Below, piece by piece: positions 1-8,626 of a DNA stretch of 64,000 nucleotides. This DNA is from Pedobacter fastidiosus (GTDB lineage: Bacteria; Bacteroidota; Bacteroidia; Sphingobacteriales; Sphingobacteriaceae). The notes under the pieces were generated by a model. It was not told the origin of the DNA. It made no database searches and saw only the letters and a program-made list of their open reading frames with translations. The stretch is from the NCBI RefSeq assembly GCF_014306625.1, contig NZ_JACRYL010000006.1, positions 146,088 through 210,087 of the forward strand, read 5' to 3'. Positions within the stretch are counted from its first letter, which is position 1. Every line of letters begins with the position of its first letter. The position numbers and the translations under genes are program-made.

Positions 1-359
1 GATGAGTCTGGACTAAAGGTATTTAGCATGGTGCTATTTTGAGCTTGTTCTATCGCCACAATTTCATATCCTAATGCACGAAGTGCATCTACAGCATCAA
101 CGGTATTGGTGTAATGAATCCAATCAACCGATTGGGTTGCACCCAACGCAGTTTTTTCGATCTCTCTATGTGGAGGTTGAGCTGTTATGCCACATAGAAT
201 TACTTTTTCCAAAGCAAAACCATCGGCGGTGCGGAAAATCGAACCAATATTGTGCATACTTCGAACATTATCCAAAACGGCAACAACAGGTAATTTCTCC
301 TGTGCCTTAAACTCCTCTATATCTGGACGGTTTAGCTCGTCTAACTTTAATTTTCTCAT
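1..359 (-). CDS. TrmH/SpoU-family RNA 2'-O-methyltransferase (partial, N-terminal part)
   Basis: The gene starts at the ATG whose complement lies at 357-359 and runs off the left edge, so only about 119 N-terminal residues are visible. The protein begins MRKLKLDEL, and residues 31-48 carry the SpoU motif 1 core (NVRSMHNIGS then IFRTADGF), with the conserved Asn and Arg. This family transfers a methyl group from SAM to a ribose 2'-OH of tRNA or rRNA in the cytoplasm. The SAM-binding knot motifs 2 and 3 lie outside the window, so the exact target cannot be told. There is no N-terminal substrate-binding extension, which makes it a short TrmH-like member. It is divergent from galM across about 180 bp. 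Confidence 0.85.
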   Translation of the reverse strand, partial: MRKLKLDELNRPDIEEFKAQEKLPVVAVLDNVRSMHNIGSIFRTADGFALEKVILCGITAQPPHREIEKTALGATQSVDWIHYTNTVDAVDALRALGYEIVAIEQAQNSTMLNTFSPDS

Positions 360-537
360 TTATAATTTAATTGCCAAATCCATGAAAAGGAGCTGAAATT
401 ATTCAAATCATCACGTTTTAAATGGCCGTATTTTAAAGCTTTAATTTCTAAAATTCAATCTGAATGATTAAAAATATTTATTAAAGCGAACAATAATAGT
501 ATGTTTGTTTAGGAAACAAAGCCCTAAGTTACAATTT

Positions 538-1584
538 ATGAGCGTTCAGCAAACAACCACAGGAAAATTTATCAATGGCGAAGAAGTATTCGCAATAGAA
601 TTAACCAATAGCAAAGGTACTTATGTTAAATTATTTAATTATGGTGCCATAATTAACAAGTTTACAGTTAAAAATGCGAATGGAGAAATGCAGGATATTG
701 TGTTGGGTTTTGATACTTTTGAGCAATATCTTGATGAAGAATATCTTAAAAATGGAGCCTACTTGGGCGCTGTGGTTGGTCGATATGCCAATAGAATTAA
801 AGATGGGAAATTCAATATTGATGGAGAGACTTATCAACTTGTTAAAAATACGGGCACAGATTGCTTACACGGAGGCTTGGTTGGTTTCGATAAAAAAGTT
901 TGGGATATAGTGGATGTAGATGAAGAACAATCTTTAGTTACTTTACAATATGAAAGCGTTGATGGTGAGGAAAACTTTCCAGGTAATTTAATTATTGATT
1001 TAACTTTTGAGCTAACCGAAAATGACGAGTTAATATTAAGTTATGAAGGAGAAACAGATCAAGCGACTGCTATAAATTTAACGCACCACGGTTATTTTAA
1101 CTTAGCTCCGAACGGTGGATTTATAGGGAAACACAAACAACAGATTTTTGCCTCTAATTATTTAGAACAAGATGAAAACTATTGCGTTACAGGCAAACTA
1201 GTTCCTGTAAAAGATACTCCGCTTAATTTTATTGAACCAAAGGAAATTGATAGAGATTGGAATCCCGACTTTGGCTATGATCAAACTTTTGTTTTAGATA
1301 AGATCTATGGAGACTTATCTTTAGCGAGCAAAACAAATGATGCAGAAAGCGGTTTAACTCTAAGTATTTACACAACTGAGCCAGTTGCGCATTTATATAC
1401 GGCTAAATATTTAAATGTTAAAAATGGAAAAGGTGGTCAAGATTACAACGGCTTTGATGCATTTTGTGTAGAAACTCAGCATCACCCAAATGGGATTAAT
1501 ATTCCGGAGTTTCCGACAACAATTTTACGTCCCGAAGATTTATATACGCAGACTACTATTTACAAAGTATCACTAAACAAATAA
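538..1584 (+). CDS. galM: Aldose 1-epimerase (galactose mutarotase)
   Basis: Interconverts alpha and beta anomers of galactose or glucose at the entry of the Leloir pathway. The 348-residue length fits the family. Visible signatures are GRYANRI near residue 81, LHGG at 110-113, the catalytic-acid motif LTHHGYFNL with His184, and the catalytic base Glu near residue 312 in VETQHHPN. A TTG at 505 is in frame but the ATG at 538 gives the expected family start, so 538 was chosen. No signal peptide is seen, so the protein should be cytoplasmic. The DUF1398 gene starts 2 bases after its stop and probably shares its transcript. Confidence 0.93.
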   Translation: MSVQQTTTGKFINGEEVFAIELTNSKGTYVKLFNYGAIINKFTVKNANGEMQDIVLGFDTFEQYLDEEYLKNGAYLGAVVGRYANRIKDGKFNIDGETYQLVKNTGTDCLHGGLVGFDKKVWDIVDVDEEQSLVTLQYESVDGEENFPGNLIIDLTFELTENDELILSYEGETDQATAINLTHHGYFNLAPNGGFIGKHKQQIFASNYLEQDENYCVTGKLVPVKDTPLNFIEPKEIDRDWNPDFGYDQTFVLDKIYGDLSLASKTNDAESGLTLSIYTTEPVAHLYTAKYLNVKNGKGGQDYNGFDAFCVETQHHPNGINIPEFPTTILRPEDLYTQTTIYKVSLNK

Positions 1585-1586
1585 TT

Positions 1587-1982
1587 ATGTTCAGCATAGA
1601 AGAAATAAAAACAGCAGAATCGAAAATTAAAACAGGAGCAGATTTCCCACAGTTTATTCAGGAAATTAAGGCTATGGGTGTTAAGCGAAATGATGTTTAC
1701 GTTTCTAATGGCTTATCGGTTTATTTTGATGGCGAAGATCAGTCGCAACAGGTTAGTCCAGATGAATATCCTAATTTAGTGATTAATGAAGAATCGTCTT
1801 CAGAAAAACTGAAGCATGCTTTAAGCGTTCATCAGAAAGGGGAAACTGATTATATCACTTTTTGTAAGCAAGCTGCTGATGCAGGTGTAGAGAAATGGGT
1901 TATCGATTTGGAGGAAATGACTTGTACTTATTTAGATGCGGAAGGCAATGAGTTGGTAAAGGAACAGATTCCTGGAGTGTAA
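1587..1982 (+). CDS. DUF1398 family protein
   Basis: A 131-residue soluble acidic protein with no signal peptide or membrane segment. It resembles DUF1398 (YbcV-like) by its overall layout: an N-terminal helical part (MFSIEEIKTAESKI), a mid GLSVYFDGED strand, and a C-terminal block with YITFCKQAADAGVEKW followed by LDAEGNEL. The function of this family is not known. It begins 2 bases after the galM stop, so it is likely cotranscribed, but nothing links it to sugar metabolism. It is followed by two hairpins (2005-2086) that probably end the transcript. Confidence 0.7.
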   Translation: MFSIEEIKTAESKIKTGADFPQFIQEIKAMGVKRNDVYVSNGLSVYFDGEDQSQQVSPDEYPNLVINEESSSEKLKHALSVHQKGETDYITFCKQAADAGVEKWVIDLEEMTCTYLDAEGNELVKEQIPGV

Positions 1983-2004
1983 GTTTAGAAGATTATGATT
2001 CGAA

Positions 2005-2086
2005 ATTCTGCTTTAGGCAGAATCATAAATGTGCTATAATGCTAAATTATGAAGCATCTGCTACCAATGAAACAGATGCTTCGTAA
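2005..2086. terminator. Two hairpins between convergent genes
   Basis: First hairpin: ATTCTGC at 2005-2011 pairs with GCAGAAT at 2017-2023 around a 5-nt loop. Second hairpin: 2047-2060 pairs with 2073-2086 (14 bp with one G-T wobble; core GAAGCATCTG / CAGATGCTTC) around a 12-nt loop. They sit between the convergent DUF1398 gene and nucleoside phosphorylase gene. There is no long T run, so they may be REP-like palindromes or a weak bidirectional terminator. Confidence 0.5.
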
Positions 2087-2148
2087 CTCATAATGACAAT
2101 AAGTTTTAAAAAAATGTAGTAAAAGGATAAATTATTTGACTTCAATTT

Positions 2149-3009
2149 TTAAATCCTTTCCAATACCATTTTAATGGCTTTTTCAACAATTTTATTGGGT
2201 TCTTTACTAAACTCTAATTTAACGCGACTTGCAAGTATCGCATTTACAGATAAAGCTTTATGGCCTAATACTTTAGCTAGTGCATAAATCCCGGCAGTCT
2301 CCATTTCTAAATTTGTTATTCTATTCTGATTACTTTTAAAGCTATTTATCGACCCAATAAAATCTGGCACTGCATTTTTTGCTCTAACTTGTCGGCCTTG
2401 AGGAGCATAAAAACCCGGTGCAGTAACTGTAATTCCTTTCTCCATATCTTTACCAATTGTGTTTAACAAAACATCATTAGCAGAGGTTAGGTAAGGATTA
2501 ATGTTTTTTAAATGGGCAAAGTGTATTTTAATGTCATCTAATAAACTTCGTTCATCACCAGATAATTCATGAATGTAATAGTTCATCAGCGCATCCATTC
2601 CCAAGCCAAAAGAAGAAGCCAGAATTGTACCCATTGGCACATCAGGCTGAACGGCTCCAGATGTTCCAACGCGGATAATATTTAAAGAGGTGAGGTCCTT
2701 TTTAACTTCGCGAGTTTCAAAATCTATGTTAACTAGAGCATCAAGCTCATTAAAAACAATATCGATATTATCGGTTCCTATTCCTGTAGAAAGTACAGTA
2801 ACTCTTTTATCACCAACAAAACCTGTATGCGTTATAAACTCGCGTTTGCCTTTTTTAAATTCTATACGATCAAAATACTTGCTCACTTCACCTACGCGAT
2901 CGGGATCACCTACGGTAATTACAGTGTCGGCAACATCGCCAGGTAAAAGATTTAAATGATAAATGCTTCCATCGGGATTGATGATTAAATCGCTTTCGGC
3001 TATTTTCAT
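2149..3009 (-). CDS. Nucleoside phosphorylase (uridine/purine phosphorylase family)
   Basis: Catalyses phosphorolysis of a nucleoside to free base and ribose 1-phosphate in the cytoplasm (PNP_UDP_1 fold). The 286-residue protein has the phosphate-binding GDPDRVG at 34-40, STGIGTDN near 74-81, RVGTSGAVQ at 113-121, and the ribose-binding NLEMETAGIYAL block near residue 235. The RxGTSG form and overall length point to the uridine phosphorylase side of the family, but base preference cannot be fixed from sequence alone. It stands alone, 48 bases upstream of the end of the IMPACT gene. Confidence 0.88.
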   Translation of the reverse strand: MKIAESDLIINPDGSIYHLNLLPGDVADTVITVGDPDRVGEVSKYFDRIEFKKGKREFITHTGFVGDKRVTVLSTGIGTDNIDIVFNELDALVNIDFETREVKKDLTSLNIIRVGTSGAVQPDVPMGTILASSFGLGMDALMNYYIHELSGDERSLLDDIKIHFAHLKNINPYLTSANDVLLNTIGKDMEKGITVTAPGFYAPQGRQVRAKNAVPDFIGSINSFKSNQNRITNLEMETAGIYALAKVLGHKALSVNAILASRVKLEFSKEPNKIVEKAIKMVLERI

Positions 3010-3057
3010 AGGTTATATATTTGATTATTTAAAACTGAAACTGTTTCAGTAACGAAT

Positions 3058-3672
3058 TTAATTGGTATTTAAGTATTTGAGCTTAACGCCTTCAATTTTA
3101 TCAAACTTACTTAAAACTTGGTTCAATTGAGATTTTCTGACTTCGAATTTAAGGATGCAGTTTGTATCGAAGTTCTGAGTTAAAACATCCAAACTTTCAT
3201 CTTTAACTAATTTCATTACATCATTCATTTGCAGGTATTCAAAATGAATTTCGTAAACATCATTTACAGTTTTTGAAATGATATTAGAATTCTTAATTGC
3301 TTCAATACTAGCTGTTTTATATGCGTTAATTAAACCCGGAACACCGAGTAAAGTCCCGCCAAAATATCGAACTACAACAATTAATATATTGGTAATATCA
3401 GCTGATAATAGGGAATTTAAAATTGGTCTGCCTGCAGTTCCTGATGGTTCTCCATCATCATTAATTCTAAAAATAGAGCGGTCTGGCGTCAATCTATAAG
3501 CATAACAAAAATGCCGTGCTTTAGAATGTTCTGAACGCAAAGTGGCAATTATTGGTTTCACCTCTTCTTCTGAACGAATTGGATAGGTGTACGCTAAAAA
3601 TTTGCTGCCTTTATCTCTAAAAATCCCTTCAGCACGATCGTTAATTGTTTTGTAAGAATCATCGAACAGCAT
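3058..3672 (-). CDS. IMPACT/YigZ family protein
   Basis: A 204-residue protein with the N-terminal YigZ/IMPACT domain: RHFCYAYR near residue 53, the hallmark DDGEPSGTAGRPIL at 72-85, and VVRYFGGTLLG at 100-110. The C-terminal ~70 residues form the DUF1949-like ferredoxin-fold tail. The eukaryotic homologue IMPACT modulates the Gcn2 response; the bacterial role is unsettled. An in-frame start at 3705 exists, but the ATG at 3672 gives the family-typical MLFDDSYKTI start. The start overlaps the stop of the EamA gene by 14 bases, suggesting translational coupling within the ribD-EamA-IMPACT operon. Confidence 0.88.
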   Translation of the reverse strand: MLFDDSYKTINDRAEGIFRDKGSKFLAYTYPIRSEEEVKPIIATLRSEHSKARHFCYAYRLTPDRSIFRINDDGEPSGTAGRPILNSLLSADITNILIVVVRYFGGTLLGVPGLINAYKTASIEAIKNSNIISKTVNDVYEIHFEYLQMNDVMKLVKDESLDVLTQNFDTNCILKFEVRKSQLNQVLSKFDKIEGVKLKYLNTN

Positions 3673-4528
3673 GTAATTGAGATATAGTAATAAATACGAT
3701 AGCAACTAAGGCGAAAATAATTCCAGCGTAATTTAGCCTAGTTAATTTTTCTTTAAAAATGATTATTCCAATTAAACTTCCAACTACAATTACACCCAAA
3801 TTCATGGCGGCAAATACAGTTGTTGGGTTTTGAGCCAAAGCTTGATGTGCTTTTAAATAAAATAGGATGTTTCCAAAATTAAACAGGCCTAAAATTAATC
3901 CACAAGCCAAATTAACCAGTTGCAATTTTGTTTTCTTGGTCACAATCATAATGATTACGATAACAAGTGAAACCAAGAAAGCAAGGCAGAAAACGGTAAA
4001 CAAAGATGTAGTATAAGGTAATGTTTTAAAAAGTGCAATTTGTTTGAAAAGTACATCAATTACTCCAAAACCAACAAAAACCAATATCGGATATAACCAA
4101 TTGTTTGAATTTGCAGTTTCTTCACTTTTACGAAAAAACGTAAAAAATATAGCTAAAAACCCGATGGCTAAACCAATAAGTTTGTAAGAATTAAAATCTT
4201 CTCTAAATATAAAATAAGCAGCAACAACTGGAATAAAAAGAGATAAGCGCTGTGCAATATCTGTTTTAACAATCCCCAGCTTTTTAACTGATGCCGCTAA
4301 GACCAAAAATATAGAAGGAAGTAAAATGGCTAAACCAATATAAATTGGCCATGGGGCTGAAGAATTAACAGCGCTAATATTTGGTTTAAAAAAAACAAAA
4401 CATAAACAAAGCGCAGTGAAATAATTTACAGTTACTGCTTGAATGATGCTGATTTCGTATCGCTTTGCAAGCTTTAATAAAACAGCAACTGTTACGCTGC
4501 AAAAAACACTTAATATAATGTAAATCAT
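3659..4528 (-). CDS. EamA/DMT family permease
   Basis: A 289-residue inner-membrane protein with about ten hydrophobic helices in two five-helix halves, the EamA duplication pattern (end of each half GLAIGFLAIFFTFF and AGIIFALVAIVFI). Family members export or import small metabolites such as amino acids or nucleotide-sugar-like molecules; the substrate cannot be told. Its ATG overlaps the ribD stop by one base (TAATG) and its end overlaps the IMPACT start, so all three are probably translated from one message. The tie to ribD hints at, but does not show, a role with flavin precursors. Confidence 0.82.
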   Translation of the reverse strand: MIYIILSVFCSVTVAVLLKLAKRYEISIIQAVTVNYFTALCLCFVFFKPNISAVNSSAPWPIYIGLAILLPSIFLVLAASVKKLGIVKTDIAQRLSLFIPVVAAYFIFREDFNSYKLIGLAIGFLAIFFTFFRKSEETANSNNWLYPILVFVGFGVIDVLFKQIALFKTLPYTTSLFTVFCLAFLVSLVIVIIMIVTKKTKLQLVNLACGLILGLFNFGNILFYLKAHQALAQNPTTVFAAMNLGVIVVGSLIGIIIFKEKLTRLNYAGIIFALVAIVFITISQLHAVR

Positions 4529-5580
4529 TAATTTGTATGGTTTATATAAATAGACAGCTTATCTGGTCCGATTTGAATTTGTTCTTGCAATTGGGCTTTA
4601 ATAATTGGCGAACGCAGACCACTTTCCCAACTGTTTGGAGCGGTAAAAATTCGAGCTTCATCCCAAAGGTTAGCTTCTAAAAACTGGTTTAAAATATTTG
4701 CACCACCTTCAATAATTACAGATTGAACATCCATCAAATAAAGTTGAAAAGCAATTTTTTGCGCCAAATAGAAATGCATATCCTCCATTTGAATATAATG
4801 AATATTGCCGATTACATCAGTTTTAACTTCGTTGAAAATTATGGTTTTTGCTTCAGTATTAAAAATATGGTTATCATTTGGAACTTGTAAATTCTTATCT
4901 ATCACCAACCGAACCGGATTTTTGCCTGGCCATTCTCTGCTTGTTAGCTGTGGATTATCCATTACAGCCGTTTGTTTTCCAATCAGAATTGCATCTTCTT
5001 CGGTACGCCATTGATGAGCCAAACGTTTTGCCAAGGCACCACTAATCCATTTTTGATGGCCATCTGTTGTCGCAAAATAACCATTTGCAGTTTCTGCCCA
5101 TTTTAAAATTATAAATGGTCTTTGTTTTTGGATTCTGGTAAAAAACCTCCGATTAAAATATTTGCATTCTTCATCCAAGATTCCACTTTCAACCTCTATT
5201 CCTGCATTTTTTAACTTTTCGATTCCCTTACCATCAACGCTAGAAAAAGGATCTCTATTACCGATCACGACCTTTTTTAATCGATGCTTAACAAATAAAT
5301 CGGCACATGGAGGTGTTTTTCCGAAATGCGCACAGGGTTCTAAATTAACATACGCAGTTGCCGATTTTAAAAGGTTTCCTGCATCATTGCCAAAAAGATC
5401 AAATACATTTTTAACAGCATTTGGCTCTGCATGCGCTTCGCCATATTTTTGATGATAGCCCTCGCCAATAATTTTATCATTTAAAACTATAACACAGCCA
5501 ACCATTGGATTCGGATTTACATTTCCAATTCCTAATAAGGCAAGCTCTAAACAGCGTTTAATATAAAATTCGTGGCTCAT
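4528..5580 (-). CDS. ribD: Bifunctional riboflavin biosynthesis protein RibD
   Basis: Performs two steps of riboflavin synthesis: deamination of the diamino-pyrimidinone ribosyl phosphate and NADPH-dependent reduction of the ribosyl side chain. Residues 1-145 are the zinc deaminase domain with HAE at 50-52 and the zinc cysteines in PCAHFGKTPPC (C83, C92). Residues ~150-350 are the reductase domain (ILKWAETANGYFA, IIEGGANILNQF). The ATG at 5580 gives the standard MSHEFYIKRCLELA start rather than an upstream TTG at 5589. First gene of the operon with the EamA and IMPACT genes, and divergent from prmC. Confidence 0.95.
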   Translation of the reverse strand: MSHEFYIKRCLELALLGIGNVNPNPMVGCVIVLNDKIIGEGYHQKYGEAHAEPNAVKNVFDLFGNDAGNLLKSATAYVNLEPCAHFGKTPPCADLFVKHRLKKVVIGNRDPFSSVDGKGIEKLKNAGIEVESGILDEECKYFNRRFFTRIQKQRPFIILKWAETANGYFATTDGHQKWISGALAKRLAHQWRTEEDAILIGKQTAVMDNPQLTSREWPGKNPVRLVIDKNLQVPNDNHIFNTEAKTIIFNEVKTDVIGNIHYIQMEDMHFYLAQKIAFQLYLMDVQSVIIEGGANILNQFLEANLWDEARIFTAPNSWESGLRSPIIKAQLQEQIQIGPDKLSIYINHTN

Positions 5581-5661
5581 TGGAAGCAAAAGTAGTAAAA
5601 AATGGATGATGGATTGGGTAAAATAGAATTGATCTCAGCACAAATCAGTAATTTTACATCA

Positions 5662-6507
5662 ATGAGAATCGGAGAATTAGAAGAACATTTCCAATTGGAG
5701 CTTGATGAGATTTATGATGGCGATGAAGCTAAGGCATTATTTAGTCTGGCAGCGGAGCATGTTTTAAAATTATCTCCAAGTAAATTACGAATGGTTAGAG
5801 AAACATCTTTAACATTTATCGATTTTCAAAAGCTCCTCAGTATCTTAAATGATTTGAAAATTGGAAATCCTATTCAGCATATTTTGGGCGAGGCGCACTT
5901 TTATGGCTCCATATTTAAAGTAAATGAACACGTATTAATTCCCAGACCAGAAACGGAAGAATTAGTCGATTGGATTATTCATGATTTAGAAAGTAAAAGA
6001 AACATACATCTTTTGGATATAGGAACGGGCTCTGGATGTATTCCCATCACTATTAAAAAATACTTACCCTTAACTGAAGTTTCCACGATAGACATTTCGA
6101 ACCGAGCAATAGTTACTGCTAAAGAAAATGCCGTTAACATTGGCACCGAAGTAAAATTTATCGAAGCAGATATTCTAACTTATAAATCAGAGTTGAAATA
6201 TGATGTTATTGTAAGCAATCCGCCTTACATCAGGGCTTTGGAAAAGGAAGCCATGCACAAAAATGTATTATCTTTCGAACCACATATTGCTTTATTTGTG
6301 AGTGATGAAGAACCCTTAATTTTTTATAGTAAGATAGCCGATTTTGCAATTTCTAACCTAACGGAAGATGGATTTTTGTATTTTGAGATTAACGAATATT
6401 TAGGTGTTGAAACACTTGATATGTTAAAGGATAAAGGCTTTAACAATATTGAGTTAAGAAAGGATATGCAGGGTAAAGATAGAATGGTAAAAGCAAGCTT
6501 AGTTTAA
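5662..6507 (+). CDS. prmC: Peptide chain release factor N5-glutamine methyltransferase
   Basis: Methylates the GGQ glutamine of release factors RF1 and RF2 using SAM. Residues 1-80 are the N-terminal helical release-factor-binding domain; IPRPETEELV at 93-102, the SAM-binding LDIGTGSGCI at 118-127 and the glutamine-binding NPPY at 186-189 are all present. The ATG at 5662 gives 281 residues, usual for the family; an in-frame ATG at 5602 would add 20 residues that do not look conserved and would leave only 21 bases to the divergent ribD start. It ends 6 bases before the convergent xerD. Confidence 0.92.
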   Translation: MRIGELEEHFQLELDEIYDGDEAKALFSLAAEHVLKLSPSKLRMVRETSLTFIDFQKLLSILNDLKIGNPIQHILGEAHFYGSIFKVNEHVLIPRPETEELVDWIIHDLESKRNIHLLDIGTGSGCIPITIKKYLPLTEVSTIDISNRAIVTAKENAVNIGTEVKFIEADILTYKSELKYDVIVSNPPYIRALEKEAMHKNVLSFEPHIALFVSDEEPLIFYSKIADFAISNLTEDGFLYFEINEYLGVETLDMLKDKGFNNIELRKDMQGKDRMVKASLV

Positions 6508-6513
6508 AATAAA

Positions 6514-7413
6514 TTAAGATCTTGGATGAAACTGAGTGATTACATCTCTCAAATAATCTCGATCAATATGGGTGTAAATTTCGGTTGTGGTAATGCTCGA
6601 ATGACCTAACATTTCTTGTACTGCACGAAGATCAGCACCACCTTCTATTAAATGGGTAGCGAAAGAATGACGCAAAGTATGCGGACTAATCGTTTTTTTT
6701 AATCCTGTTTTTACAGCTAAACTTTTAATCAAATTAAAAATTGAAATACGGGAGAGTTTTGCACCAAAGCGGTTGAGGAAAATAAAATCTTCATTTCCTT
6801 TTTTTATGTTCATGTGAACACGAATTTCTCTCAAATATATGTCGATAAACTTCAGCGCCACGCCACCAATAGGAACTAGTCTTTCTTTATTTCCCTTTCC
6901 AATCACTTTTATAAACTCAATCTGTGGATAAAGATTCGAAATTTTTAGTTCTGTTAACTCTGTCACCCTCAAGCCACAACCATACAAAACCTCAATAATG
7001 GCTTTGTTGCGCATACCTTCTGGTTTAGAGGCATCGATAGCATCAATTAAACCATTTATTTCATGAATATTTAATTTATCTGGGAGTTTTCTGGTCAGTT
7101 TGGGAGCTTCAATTAATGCAGAAGGATTGTTTTGAATAAGATCTTCGAGCATTAAGTAGCCAAAGAATGCTTTCAATCCCGAAATTACTCTTGCTTGCGT
7201 ACTGGCCAACATGCCTAAATCGTTAAGCCAAGAAATAAAAGATTTTAAATCAACAACATTGATTTCTGTAATTTTTGGTTCTCGATTTAAAGATTGAAAG
7301 TATTGACCAAGCTTGTCGACATCACTTAAATAAGCATCTACAGAGTTGCCAGATAACGAGCGCTCTAATTTCAAATAAGACTTGAATCCTTTAATATATG
7401 ATGGCCAAAGCAT
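6514..7413 (-). CDS. xerD: Tyrosine recombinase XerD-like
   Basis: Site-specific tyrosine recombinase that resolves chromosome dimers at dif with a XerC partner. The 299 residues comprise a SAM-like core-binding domain (1-105) and a catalytic domain. All catalytic residues are visible: R149 (GCGLRVTEL), K173 (GKGNKER), H245 and R248 (HTLRHSF), H271 (GHSSITTTE), and the nucleophile Y280. Standard length and a housekeeping neighbourhood argue for XerD rather than a mobile-element integrase. Divergent from aroQ across 60 bp that hold a repeated AACGTTAC. Confidence 0.9.
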   Translation of the reverse strand: MLWPSYIKGFKSYLKLERSLSGNSVDAYLSDVDKLGQYFQSLNREPKITEINVVDLKSFISWLNDLGMLASTQARVISGLKAFFGYLMLEDLIQNNPSALIEAPKLTRKLPDKLNIHEINGLIDAIDASKPEGMRNKAIIEVLYGCGLRVTELTELKISNLYPQIEFIKVIGKGNKERLVPIGGVALKFIDIYLREIRVHMNIKKGNEDFIFLNRFGAKLSRISIFNLIKSLAVKTGLKKTISPHTLRHSFATHLIEGGADLRAVQEMLGHSSITTTEIYTHIDRDYLRDVITQFHPRS

Positions 7414-7443
7414 GTTTTTATTTGAGATTTTTTATAACATTGC

Positions 7444-7466
7444 AACGTTACAACATTTAACGTTAC
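7444..7466. promoter_or_regulatory. Direct repeat AACGTTAC x2 between xerD and aroQ
   Basis: AACGTTAC occurs at 7444-7451 and again at 7459-7466, a 15-base (about 1.5 helical turn) offset, inside the 60-bp divergent region. Each copy contains the palindrome AACGTT. This may be a regulator site for one or both genes, but no promoter boxes were recognised nearby. Confidence 0.3.
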
Positions 7467-7473
7467 CGCATTT

Positions 7474-7896
7474 ATGAAAATACAAATTATTAATGGCCCA
7501 AATTTAAACCTTTTAGGCGTTAGAGAGCCATCTATTTATGGCAATACAAGCATAGAAGATTATATTAAAGAGCTCAAAAGTATTTATTCAATCATAGAGA
7601 TAGATTATTACCAAAGTAATGTTGAAGGAGAGATTATTAACAAACTTCATGAAGTAGGGTTTTCTTTCGATGGAATTGTACTAAATGCTGGCGGTTATAC
7701 CCACACTTCTGTCGCCATTGCCGATGCCATTGCCGCTATAAAAACGCCAGTGGTTGAAGTCCACATTTCAAATATTTATGCTCGTGAAGAATATCGTCAT
7801 GTATCTTTAACTGGTAAAAACTGCAAGGGCGTTTTAACAGGCTTTGGTATGAAGGGATATCGTTTGGCTGTAGAAAGTTTATTAATTAATCCTTAA
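7474..7896 (+). CDS. aroQ: Type II 3-dehydroquinate dehydratase
   Basis: Converts 3-dehydroquinate to 3-dehydroshikimate in the shikimate pathway. The 140-residue size is that of the dodecameric type II enzyme. Conserved parts are INGPNLNLLGVREPSIYG with Arg17 and catalytic Tyr22, the substrate-binding NAGGYTH at 71-77, and EVHISN with the catalytic His97, followed by REEYRH. It follows a divergent region shared with xerD and is 7 bases upstream of a secreted redoxin-like gene. Confidence 0.95.
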   Translation: MKIQIINGPNLNLLGVREPSIYGNTSIEDYIKELKSIYSIIEIDYYQSNVEGEIINKLHEVGFSFDGIVLNAGGYTHTSVAIADAIAAIKTPVVEVHISNIYAREEYRHVSLTGKNCKGVLTGFGMKGYRLAVESLLINP

Positions 7897-7903
7897 AATC
7901 GTT

Positions 7904-8626
7904 ATGCTCAAAAAAATGCTCTCACTGGCCTTATTGGTCATTTCATTTTATGTTCATGGTCAGGAAAATTCTCCAAAAAGACAAATCCTAAATGATCAAT
8001 CTGTTGTTAGAGGCGAGGATGGGATGGTTTATCCTTATAACGCCTGGAAGAAGTTAATGGCGTCTGGTAAATATGGACTTAAAAATAGGCAAACAACCAC
8101 AGATAGTGGAAAACCAGAGTACTTGATTTACGAACTCAGTGAAAAGCAAAAAGTTAGTTATTTCGAAAGTGGGGCGAAACCACGATCGAGTGATGTTTTT
8201 GTAGTGGATCAGACTTTCGAGGGCACAAAAATTACAGATATCAATGGTGTAAAATATGATTTAAGAAATCTGAAAGGCAAAGTTCTTGTTCTTTATTTTT
8301 GGTTTCTAGGAGAAAAGATGAATAACACTCTAGTTCCGCAGTTAAATGAACTGGCGAAAGAATATAAGGATAATAAAGATGTTATTTTATTAGCCATCTG
8401 CAATAATGATAAATCTGAAATCAAAGCCTTTTTAAACCTAAATCCTTTTGATTTTAACATCGTTGATAGTGGACGTGAAATATCGAAGCGGTATAGCGTA
8501 AAGCTCTATCCAACCACGGTGGTTATTGATCAAAATAATCAAGTGAAATTTAGTACTGTCGGATCTGCTCCAAGTGCAGGATATTGGATTAAAAAAACTA
8601 TTAATGAGTCTTTAGCGCTTAAGTAA
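7904..8626 (+). CDS. Secreted TlpA/redoxin-fold protein lacking the CxxC motif
   Basis: A 240-residue protein with an N-terminal signal peptide (hydrophobic residues 5-16, cleavage near HGQ/E at 19-21). Residues ~100-235 match the TlpA/AhpC-TSA thioredoxin fold: GVKYDLRNLKGK, then VLVLYFWF at the active-site strand, and the cis-proline loop LYPTTVVID. The usual WCxPC following the FWF strand is replaced by LGEKMNNT, with no cysteine, so thiol-disulfide exchange is not possible in the normal way. It may be a non-catalytic binding or folding protein. It overlaps the convergent glycosyltransferase gene by 8 bases. Confidence 0.75.
   Translation: MLKKMLSLALLVISFYVHGQENSPKRQILNDQSVVRGEDGMVYPYNAWKKLMASGKYGLKNRQTTTDSGKPEYLIYELSEKQKVSYFESGAKPRSSDVFVVDQTFEGTKITDINGVKYDLRNLKGKVLVLYFWFLGEKMNNTLVPQLNELAKEYKDNKDVILLAICNNDKSEIKAFLNLNPFDFNIVDSGREISKRYSVKLYPTTVVIDQNNQVKFSTVGSAPSAGYWIKKTINESLALK

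Noticed and set aside
5602..5661. Longer prmC start at 5602
   Set aside because: Gives 20 extra unconserved residues; the 281-residue form is typical, though the longer form cannot be fully ruled out.
6514..7413. Integrase of a mobile element
   Set aside because: Length and sequence fit chromosomal XerD; no attachment sites or phage genes are nearby.
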